DNA of 64,000 nucleotides, from the NCBI GenBank assembly GCA_022826515.1, contig JAJDUT010000064.1, forward strand, positions 11,960 through 75,959, read 5' to 3'. The notes under the pieces are model-generated. The model was not told where the DNA came from and searched no databases. It saw only the letters and a list, made by a program, of their open reading frames with translations. A program made the position numbers and the translations under genes. Below, in pieces: positions 9,293-16,670 of this stretch (the first letter of the stretch is position 1; each line of letters begins with the position of its first letter). The stretch is from Candidatus Latescibacterota bacterium (GTDB lineage: Bacteria > Latescibacterota > UBA2968 > UBA8231).

Positions 9293-11197
9293 GTGTCGTG
9301 CCAACGCGTCCTCTACTGGGTGGTCTGCTACCTCGCGGCAGCCTCCCCATCTCACGCGCTCACCATCTATCGCATCGGCGGAGCCGACCGGCCCAAACCA
9401 GAGTTGGAAGCCGAGTACGAGTTCGTCCAGCTATCTTGGGAAGCCGTTGATCCCAACCAGCACGGCCAAGCCCAATGGATCGCGCTACAGCCAGAGCACA
9501 TCGGCCCGTTATCGCTAACGCCCTCGGTCAACTTGGCACCGCTCGTAGAATCCCTCGGTGGCCGCATCCTCATCCTAGAGTGGAACGGCTGGCGGGAGTG
9601 GTACGAAGACGACATCCTGATCTTCGATGGCGACCCAGAAACCGCTTATCTGGGTGATGGGCGCTATCTCCGCGTCGTCGGCTATGGCCCCCAGCGCAAG
9701 TACTGGGTCTTCGACTTTGGCGGGCGTTTCTTCGTCGATCGCGTGCGCTTTTATCCACGTGCGCGCTTTGCGGCGACCCGCTTTGTCGAGAGCTTCGTCT
9801 TGGGTACCAGCGACGGGGACCCCCTCGTCGACGGCACCCGCGAGTACGCGGTTAGCTGGCGCAACAGCACACTCGACTTCGACATCGTCCACCGCGTGCG
9901 CGAGAACACTCAAGCCGTCATGGAGTTGGCTCTGCCCGAAGAACCCATCCAGCAGGTGTTCATCGAGCTACCCGAAAACAGCCGCGGCATCTGGGAAATC
10001 GCCGAGTTCGAGATCTATGGAGCCGGACCAGCCGCCTTCTCTCGCTACACCTCCAATGTCATCGACTTGGGCCGACCTGCCGCTTTGGGCGCATTGACTT
10101 GGGACGGCCATGTCGACGCTAAAGCCCGCATTGAGCTAAGTGCTCGCACAGGCGACGACGACGACCCCAACACCTATTGGCGACGCACATTTCGCGGCAA
10201 CGAGCTTACCCGCTTCGATGCCGCTGGCCAACCACTCACCCTGCGCACCTACAACCGCTTACAAAAGGGCGAGCAGGCCGGGCTTACCCCAGACATCGAG
10301 GACTGGAACTTCTGGAACGCGCCCTTTGCCTTTGCCACAGGTCGCGGGCCGATGCCGGTCGATCAGTTGCGCCGCTTTGTGCAGTTTAGGGCCGAATTCC
10401 ACTCGACCGCCGAGGCAACGGGCTACCTCTCGTACTTGCAGTTCAGCGCATCCATCCCGCCGCCGGCCTCCCAAGCCCTCGGGCAAATCCACCCGCCGCA
10501 AGCCCCAGCCCTGAACCCGACCCTCTTCACCTTCTACCTAGAGCCGCACATCGCAGCCGACGATCTCGGGTTCGACCACCTAGCCATCTCCACCACTGCC
10601 CAAGTGCAGGCTATAGAGGCCGTGCGGATCGGCGGGGTGGACGTTGACTACACCATCGCGCAGCACACCGCCGAGGGGTTTGAAGTCGCGCTGCCGCGCA
10701 TGGACCAGCAACGGACCAGCGAGCAGGTCGAGGTCGATTTCTGCGCCGAGGTGTTCGCGTACAGCACTTCCTTTGCAGGGCGAATCCGCGACAGTACCCG
10801 CCCTTTTGAAGTCGCCCAGCCCGTGACCCCGAGGGAGACCAACAGTCTGCAAGTGGCTTTACTTAGCCTAGAGCAGCCGCTCATTGGCCGCCTCACCCTA
10901 CACCCAGCGGTCTTCACCCCCAATGGTGACAACCGCAACGATGTCGTGCGGATCGAATACGACCTCTTGTATTTAGTGGATGCGATTCAAGTGGAACTCG
11001 CGGTCTTCGACCTCGCCGGCCGCGAGATAGGAGTCATCTACGCCGGGCCTGCCACCAGTGGCCGCTTTGCCGTCGAGTGGGACGGCCACACCCCCAACGG
11101 CCACCTCGTGCCCCCGGGATTCTACCTCGTCCATCTCATCGCAGAAACCGACCGCGGCCAACAGCAACGCCAGCGCCTCGTCTCCATCGTCTATTGA
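9293..11197 (+). CDS. Secreted protein with discoidin-like region and FlgD-like C-terminus (copy-1 E protein)
   Basis: The gene starts at a GTG at 9293, four bases after the TPR gene, and gives 634 aa. A signal peptide ends near SPSHA and is followed by LTIYRIGG, the same mature start as its paralogue at 25124-27076. A discoidin-like region lies at about residues 85-250 (DGDPETAYLGDGR, WVFDFGGRFFVDRVRFYPR, WEIAEFEIYGAG). A second module begins SNVIDLGRPAALGALTW and ends with WNFWNAPF. The C-terminus is a FlgD-like Ig domain (FTPNGDNRNDVV, FDLAGREIG, VPPGFYLV). It is probably exported to the cell surface with the A proteins. The stop codon runs into a CRTAC1 gene fragment on the opposite strand. 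Confidence 0.85.
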   Translation: MSCQRVLYWVVCYLAAASPSHALTIYRIGGADRPKPELEAEYEFVQLSWEAVDPNQHGQAQWIALQPEHIGPLSLTPSVNLAPLVESLGGRILILEWNGWREWYEDDILIFDGDPETAYLGDGRYLRVVGYGPQRKYWVFDFGGRFFVDRVRFYPRARFAATRFVESFVLGTSDGDPLVDGTREYAVSWRNSTLDFDIVHRVRENTQAVMELALPEEPIQQVFIELPENSRGIWEIAEFEIYGAGPAAFSRYTSNVIDLGRPAALGALTWDGHVDAKARIELSARTGDDDDPNTYWRRTFRGNELTRFDAAGQPLTLRTYNRLQKGEQAGLTPDIEDWNFWNAPFAFATGRGPMPVDQLRRFVQFRAEFHSTAEATGYLSYLQFSASIPPPASQALGQIHPPQAPALNPTLFTFYLEPHIAADDLGFDHLAISTTAQVQAIEAVRIGGVDVDYTIAQHTAEGFEVALPRMDQQRTSEQVEVDFCAEVFAYSTSFAGRIRDSTRPFEVAQPVTPRETNSLQVALLSLEQPLIGRLTLHPAVFTPNGDNRNDVVRIEYDLLYLVDAIQVELAVFDLAGREIGVIYAGPATSGRFAVEWDGHTPNGHLVPPGFYLVHLIAETDRGQQQRQRLVSIVY

Positions 11198-11280
11198 CGC
11201 GGCTCGACAACGGTCAGGACCTGGTCGGCGGCAATGTCGCTCAGAATCTGAACTGTCCCGCTGGGCCAGCGCACTTGTAG
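11191..11280 (-). pseudogene. Remnant of a CRTAC1 (ASPIC/UnbV) gene, last 29 codons
   Basis: Read on the minus strand, this stretch encodes VRWPSGTVQILSDIAADQV and then LTVVEPRQ plus a TAG stop. It matches the last codons of the CRTAC1 gene at 31854-33491 (VRWPSGAVQVLSDIAVDQV, then LTVVEPRQ), with only scattered differences over about 90 bp at DNA level. No FG-GAP or other CRTAC1 sequence precedes it; upstream the sequence becomes the end of the parvulin gene at 11288. Its stop codon overlaps the end of the E gene by a few bases. It is best explained as the 3' scar of a lost or duplicated CRTAC1 gene. Confidence 0.75.
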
Positions 11281-11287
11281 AGAGACT

Positions 11288-12961
11288 TCACTCCTCCGCC
11301 AGCCGCTGCATTTCTGCCACGTTTTCCTCAAATAAGGTGACGGAGTATTTCTGCCGTAAACCGCGGACATAGTGCACATAGCCCCTCTTGGCTTTGTCGA
11401 TTTTCACGTAAGCCCGGGCCCGACGCTGGGTATCAGCATTGTAGGGCTCTTTTTCCCGCCCTCGATCTATTACCCTAAACACAGAATACCCCTCCCCTGT
11501 GGGCACTGGTCCACCTACTTCGCCTACCTCCAAGTGCTGTGCTGCTTCATAAATGCTCGGATAAAAGGCTTGAGTATAAACGTTGAGACGCAGATTGCCA
11601 CTGTGATGCAAGGCCCCTTCCCGCATAGTATGCTGCGCGGCTAGCTGGGTCGCATCCGCTCCCTCCTGGAGTTCTCGCTTAAGGCGATAAGCAAGGGAAT
11701 CGCTAGGCACCAAGATCTCGGTCACCACGATCGTTTCGGGTGAGGTAAATTTTTCGGGATGGGCGTCGAAGAACGCCTGAGCTTCCCCATCGCTAGCGGT
11801 CGTGTGCTGATCCACCTCGCGCCGCCGCAGAAGGCTGATGAGCAATTCCTCCCGTTTCCTGCTGAGAAAGTCCAGTAGTTCCGGATCCTGATCTAGGCTA
11901 AGAGCCTTGGCTTCTTGGAGAAAGAGGCGTTCTGGTATGAATATGCTCTGCAGCAGAGCCACGACTCGACTGCTGTCTGCCAACTCCCGAGGAGCGATGC
12001 GAATCTTCTGGGCATCCTGAAGAAAGTCGGCGAGCGCAATCTGTCCCCCTTTGAAGGTGCAGAGAGCTTTTTTACTCGTAGAATCGGACAAGTCAGCCCC
12101 ATCTACAGCTTCCAGATTGCTCAGCAGCGGAATCCTGTGATACATGATCCTAGGCGCATATTCCTCTCTCAACGAATCGAGCAGAGCCTGGGTCCTAGTC
12201 GCCATTTTCCAAGATATCAACTCTTCCCTTATTCTCTGTTCAGACGACTCCAGCGGCACCGGGACGGCGTCCAGAACTTTAAAAACGACATACCCCTTTT
12301 GGCCTTCGTAGGAAAAAGGCACTGGTTCTGAGATTCCTCCTATCTCTAGATGGAAAACTTTTTCCGCAATGGTTGGCCTTGTTTGGTCTTTCAGCTTGTA
12401 CTTGCCACTATCCCCGCCGTGCTCTCCGGTGTCTTGATGTAATGAGCGCTCGCGGGCGAGTTGCTGGAAATCGGCTCCTGCTTCGAGCGCTGCGACGACC
12501 TGCTGAGCTTCCTCCCTAGTCTCGACCATGATTCCACCTAGGCGGAGGGCGCGATCCCGGTACGTGGCGCGATAATGCCTGTGTAGTTCTTCATCGGTAA
12601 CTAGCACCTTGTCAACGATCTGTCTTTTTCTATATAATTTGAGCAGGCGGGATTTTACCTGCTCGTCCATCCGCTTCTGGAATACGGGATCGCTATCGAT
12701 ATTCTGGGCATGTGCTTCCCTGAGCAGGAGTTTCATGTCTATCAGGGCTTCCAGCAGGTTCCTATCGATTTCTAGGGGAGTCTCACCCACCTGCATACCG
12801 GCAGAAACGCGGGACTTGAACGCCTTAAATTCCGAGGAAGAGATCGTCTCGTTCCCTACTATGGCGAGGATAGACTCGGCCTCCGGCAACGGGCGAGAAT
12901 CGTCGGCGAAGGCGATGGTTACGCTAGCTGCCATGAGAAAGGTCAACAGGTATTTTTGCAT
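11288..12961 (-). CDS. SurA/PpiC-like parvulin peptidyl-prolyl isomerase (copy-2 F protein)
   Basis: I choose the ATG at 12961 (557 aa), because it begins a signal peptide (MQKYLLTFLMAASVTIAFA). The longer frame from 13036 would add 25 residues that do not look like a signal. The organisation follows the parvulin at 6122-7825. There is a SurA-like helical region (LLEALIDMKLLLREAHAQ), a parvulin domain at about residues 130-235 (IMVETREEAQQVV, RERSLHQDTGEHGGDSG, PTIAEKVFHLEIGGIS) and a second parvulin-like domain at about 405-500. Unlike its paralogue it has no lipobox, so it should be a soluble periplasmic protein. It is divergent from the SorC regulator and may be controlled from the same intergenic region. 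Likely clients are the A'-E' surface proteins. Confidence 0.87.
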   Translation of the reverse strand: MQKYLLTFLMAASVTIAFADDSRPLPEAESILAIVGNETISSSEFKAFKSRVSAGMQVGETPLEIDRNLLEALIDMKLLLREAHAQNIDSDPVFQKRMDEQVKSRLLKLYRKRQIVDKVLVTDEELHRHYRATYRDRALRLGGIMVETREEAQQVVAALEAGADFQQLARERSLHQDTGEHGGDSGKYKLKDQTRPTIAEKVFHLEIGGISEPVPFSYEGQKGYVVFKVLDAVPVPLESSEQRIREELISWKMATRTQALLDSLREEYAPRIMYHRIPLLSNLEAVDGADLSDSTSKKALCTFKGGQIALADFLQDAQKIRIAPRELADSSRVVALLQSIFIPERLFLQEAKALSLDQDPELLDFLSRKREELLISLLRRREVDQHTTASDGEAQAFFDAHPEKFTSPETIVVTEILVPSDSLAYRLKRELQEGADATQLAAQHTMREGALHHSGNLRLNVYTQAFYPSIYEAAQHLEVGEVGGPVPTGEGYSVFRVIDRGREKEPYNADTQRRARAYVKIDKAKRGYVHYVRGLRQKYSVTLFEENVAEMQRLAEE

Positions 12962-13120
12962 AAGCACTGCTTGGATTCTTTCAGTTTTGCAAAAAATAGT
13001 TTGGTTAAGATTTTCAAATCTATTGATTTTTTTCATGCGATCAAATGCCTACAAAATCTTTGGCGATCCGATGGATAATTGGCTAGGTCAGGAATATAAA
13101 ACTCAGTTTTGGAGTCATTC

Positions 13121-14131
13121 ATGATGTTAAAAAACACCAAATTCAACGACAGCGAAATGGCGCGCATGGCGTCAATATTGATCAAGTACTACCATTTTCA
13201 CAAAAAACAAAAAGACATAGCTCAAGAGATGGGCATTAGTCCCGGCCTAGTGAACACGATCCTGTCACAGGCAAAAAAGAATGGCTTTGTGCAAAACTTG
13301 ATTTCCATGCCCAAAGAGAATGTGTTGGCCGCCCATGTCCAAGAATTGTTCTCTCCAGACGTTCCAACCCCTAACGCCATCGTGGTACCCTTTTCGAAAA
13401 ATATATCCGAGCGAGAACGCCTGCGGGGAATCGGCGTAGCAGCAGCCCGCTACTTCGAAGCCATTGCTCGCGATGGGATCCATATCACCCTCGATGGGGG
13501 AGAGACGATCTTCTGCATGATAGAGGAACTGCGCCGGGCATTTTCGCAGATCGAGGTGTACAGTGTCGCTGGCGGTCCCCAATACGATCCCTATACTTCC
13601 GTAAACCTGCTAGTCAACTGCCTGCTAGTCCAGTTCGGGGCAACGCGGATGAATCCCCATATCCTGCCAGGCCCTAGAGACAAAGATCTACCTATTTACA
13701 GGAAGAAGGCCCAGAATACCTTGAAAGCAGCCTCAAAAGCTGACGTTTTCTTTCTCGGTGTTGGCGCTTTGGGTCGCTCCCTTTCCAGGACCAACAGGAA
13801 AAACATGGACGATCTAGGCATAGATTACAAGAAGCTACAGGATCGGGGTATCGTCGGTATTAGTGCTTACTCGGCTTTCGATGCCGAAGGAGAGCATGTT
13901 GTCTGCGAACTAGACGAAAAGATCCTCAAGGTCGCACCTGAACAAATTAAAAAAGCGGCCAGAAGCCGGAACAGGCATGTCGTCATCTTAGCCTACGGCC
14001 TCCCTAAGGTCAAGGCTCTGCGCGCCATGTTAAAAGGAGGCTGGGGCAACTGTCTAATCACCGACAGCAGCACGGCCGAAAAGCTCCTCGATAAGAACGA
14101 ACATATTTCCAAGCACTTCACTCCTATCTAA
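13121..14131 (+). CDS. SorC-family (sugar-binding) transcriptional regulator
   Basis: The ATG at 13121 has a GGAG Shine-Dalgarno at 13111-13114, so I prefer it to the in-frame TTG at 13109. The product has about 336 aa. An N-terminal helix-turn-helix lies at about residues 12-50 (QKDIAQEMGISPGLVNTIL). A SorC-type effector domain follows, with VPFSKNISERERLRGIGVAAA, ITLDGGETIF, a FFLGVGALGRS segment and GISAYSAFDAEGEHV. SorC-family proteins bind phosphorylated sugars and control nearby operons. Here the neighbours are not sugar-catabolic genes: the regulator sits between a divergent parvulin gene and the A'-E' surface-protein genes. I infer that it controls one or both. No counterpart is visible in copy 1. 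Confidence 0.88.
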   Translation: MMLKNTKFNDSEMARMASILIKYYHFHKKQKDIAQEMGISPGLVNTILSQAKKNGFVQNLISMPKENVLAAHVQELFSPDVPTPNAIVVPFSKNISERERLRGIGVAAARYFEAIARDGIHITLDGGETIFCMIEELRRAFSQIEVYSVAGGPQYDPYTSVNLLVNCLLVQFGATRMNPHILPGPRDKDLPIYRKKAQNTLKAASKADVFFLGVGALGRSLSRTNRKNMDDLGIDYKKLQDRGIVGISAYSAFDAEGEHVVCELDEKILKVAPEQIKKAARSRNRHVVILAYGLPKVKALRAMLKGGWGNCLITDSSTAEKLLDKNEHISKHFTPI

Positions 14132-14239
14132 AACCATAGGACCGGCTGTCGGGTTTGGTCCCCACTGTTAAAAACAAACGCCATTGGCAAAATGCTTTAG
14201 GGGAGATCATTACATTCGACATAAATTTATTCAATTTAT

Positions 14240-14269
14240 TTGAAGTTTTTACTTGATTCTCTTTATATT
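14240..14269 (+). promoter_or_regulatory. Candidate promoter upstream of the A'-E' operon
   Basis: TTGAAG at 14240-14245 and TATATT at 14264-14269 are separated by 18 bp inside the AT-rich 224-bp gap between the SorC gene and the A' gene. The elements resemble a sigma-70 promoter. The lineage's own consensus is not known to me, so this is tentative. Confidence 0.35.
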
Positions 14270-14355
14270 GTCTAAACATCGATGCTAGGTGGGTTTAATG
14301 CGTCTTCTAAGCCTCTTTTTGGCAGTACATAGGCCCTAGACCCAGGTGGTTTGAG

Positions 14356-16620
14356 GTGTTTGAAAAATCACACTTATCCAGACTAGTCCTAGCAGGACTA
14401 GCCGCGCTCGTCCTGATAACTAGTCAGTGCACGGCGGAAGTGGTCGTCGTGGGTGGCAGTCGAGGATTGGGCTGGGAAAGCGGCGGCGGCAGCATTCCGG
14501 CCACCGTCATCCGAACCGCCCGCACTGTCGAGCGCACCAACGCGCCGGGCGGCGTCATCGATTTTGACCCCCAAGACAGGCCCAACTGGATCTTTCCGCA
14601 ACGCGCCGATATCACAGCCAATATCGCCGTGGGTGCCAACAGCGAAGAGCGGGGCGGCAGCATCCTCTCCCTCAACTCATCCCGCGGAGCCGAGTTCGCC
14701 AAAATGATCGACGACGACGGAACTACGGCTTTGGATATGCGCCAAGCTTCTCCCTTACTGGGCGTTATCATCGATCTCGACCTAGGATCTCGCTTCGGAA
14801 TCAACCGCTTCAAATTCTTCCCGCGCAACGCTGACCCCGACTATCCGGCTCCCGATTTTCCCTTTCAGAACAATTTCATCCGGGGTTTCGAACTCTTCGT
14901 CAACGACGGCACTCCGCAGGCTCAGCTAGAAGGGGTGCCGATCTTTGAGACCGTGATCCTCCAGACTCAGAACGACAACGCAGTGGTGGACATCAGCATA
15001 GAGCCACAGTACGTCCGCTTTATCCGTCTGAAGTCCCTGACTACGGTCGGTTTTGAAATCGCCGAATTTCAGGTCTTCGGCACCGGCTTCGTACCCGAAG
15101 CTCGCTACGTTTCGAATGTATTCGATTTTGGCGACCTCGCGCTGGTGGGCAAGCTGCGCTGGCTGGAGGAGAAGGAGGGAGACACAGAGCGGTCTAAAGT
15201 GGAGATCCGTACGCGTTCGGGGTTGGACCCGCAGCCTATCGAGTTCAACAAAATTCGTCCCGGCGAGCGCCTCTTCCGGGTAGGCGGCGGCACGGGCACC
15301 GATACCGGGATCATCAGCAGCGTGTACCGGGGAGGCATCAACACCTCCGAGGTAGAGGTACCGTGGAAACAGGCTAAAGATGTAGAGGACGAAGAACTCA
15401 AAACGCTGATCGAGACCGTCTTAGACAACGACGCAATCGACGCGCGGGAAGCCTTTCGAGTTTTCAAGGAGCTACCCTTGGAAAAGCAGGCCTTGATCGT
15501 TATAGATCAGGGAGATTACGGCAGACTGAGCAATGACGACAAAGGCGGCATTCGCGACGACCTGACCAACTGGAGCGATTGGTCTCCTCCCCAAGCGCGC
15601 GCCGGGGTCGTTGCCAGCGAAGAGGAACTAGAGGACACCGGCTTGGGCGTCCAAGTCTTCTCACTCGTGCCTCGGCGCTATTTCCAGTTCTCCATCGACT
15701 TTTTCAGCGACGATTTCAGTGCCGCTACGGGCGTTGGCGGTCTGGCTTTCGAAGTGCTATCTCCTCCCTTTGCCGCAGAACTGGTCGCCGAGATCGCGCC
15801 GCGCACGGCCATTTTGGGGCAGAGGACTGACTTTATGTACGCCGTGCGGAACCGCTCTAGGCCTGGACAGGACCGGGGGTTTGATCGCTTCGAAATCGAT
15901 ACGCCGGTGCGGGTTGAATCAATTGGACGGATCGAAATAGAGCAAGTAGATGGTACCGTGCAGGAAGCCGACTTCTCAACCGTTTCTTTAGATGCACTGC
16001 CCCTATCCCAGAACGGGTTCAGCGTTCTCGAGGTGCGCGAGGACGGTTTCGTCATTGCCTTTAACCCCATCGTCGAGGACGGCGTGCTGCTTAAAGTGGC
16101 GTTCACGGGAACCGTCCTGCGCTTTGGTACAACTTTTACCGGCCGGGCCCGACACAGCCAAGCGAATTCGACCATCGGCCAAGGGGTCATTGCGGGAAAC
16201 GCGGCAGATTTGAGTCCGCTGGGTTTTGCCGATATCGATCAGCAGCCAGTGGGCACTCCAGTGGCCCGCAACCTCTCCGTAGCCGGCCCCCTCGTCGGAG
16301 ATTTGCTCATAAATGTGAGAGCCAAGCCGGCTGTCTTTACCCCCAACGAGGATGACCTCAACGACCGAACATTTATCCAATACGATATTACTAGCCTACG
16401 GCGACTCTCGCCGGTAGCAGTGCGCATCTTCGACCTAGCCGGCCGTCTGGTCAGAAATCTTTACCAAGATCAAGACCTCAGCGGCCGCTTTACCCGCTCT
16501 TGGGACGGGAAAGACGAGCAAGGTAATCTCGTGCCGCCGGGGCACTACGTGTTTAGCGTTTCTCTGACCGCTGGGACGGGGAAAGTAGAAGAAGCGGGCT
16601 TGGTTGGTGTGGTCTATTAG
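14356..16620 (+). CDS. Secreted discoidin-like protein with FlgD-like C-terminal domain (copy-2 A protein)
   Basis: The start is a GTG at 14356 with AGGTGG a few bases upstream, giving 754 aa. A signal peptide ends near CTA and is followed by EVVVVGGSRGLGWESGGG. It aligns throughout with the protein at 3714-5969. Shared segments are IDDDGTTALDMR, IDLDLGSRFGINRFKFFPRNADPD, AEFQVFGTGF, SNVFDFGDLALVGKLRW, WSDWSPPQ, RRYFQFSIDFFSDDF and a FlgD-like end starting FTPNEDDLNDRT. The first Asn-Gly of the usual FTPNGDG motif is altered to NED here. It is the first gene of the plus-strand A'-E' run, 50 bp ahead of B'. The likely role is an exported surface or anchoring protein. Confidence 0.86.
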   Translation: MFEKSHLSRLVLAGLAALVLITSQCTAEVVVVGGSRGLGWESGGGSIPATVIRTARTVERTNAPGGVIDFDPQDRPNWIFPQRADITANIAVGANSEERGGSILSLNSSRGAEFAKMIDDDGTTALDMRQASPLLGVIIDLDLGSRFGINRFKFFPRNADPDYPAPDFPFQNNFIRGFELFVNDGTPQAQLEGVPIFETVILQTQNDNAVVDISIEPQYVRFIRLKSLTTVGFEIAEFQVFGTGFVPEARYVSNVFDFGDLALVGKLRWLEEKEGDTERSKVEIRTRSGLDPQPIEFNKIRPGERLFRVGGGTGTDTGIISSVYRGGINTSEVEVPWKQAKDVEDEELKTLIETVLDNDAIDAREAFRVFKELPLEKQALIVIDQGDYGRLSNDDKGGIRDDLTNWSDWSPPQARAGVVASEEELEDTGLGVQVFSLVPRRYFQFSIDFFSDDFSAATGVGGLAFEVLSPPFAAELVAEIAPRTAILGQRTDFMYAVRNRSRPGQDRGFDRFEIDTPVRVESIGRIEIEQVDGTVQEADFSTVSLDALPLSQNGFSVLEVREDGFVIAFNPIVEDGVLLKVAFTGTVLRFGTTFTGRARHSQANSTIGQGVIAGNAADLSPLGFADIDQQPVGTPVARNLSVAGPLVGDLLINVRAKPAVFTPNEDDLNDRTFIQYDITSLRRLSPVAVRIFDLAGRLVRNLYQDQDLSGRFTRSWDGKDEQGNLVPPGHYVFSVSLTAGTGKVEEAGLVGVVY

Positions 16621-16670
16621 GTTTGGTCTAGACGCGACAGAAACTTCAATCCAGGAGAGGAAGACTTAAA

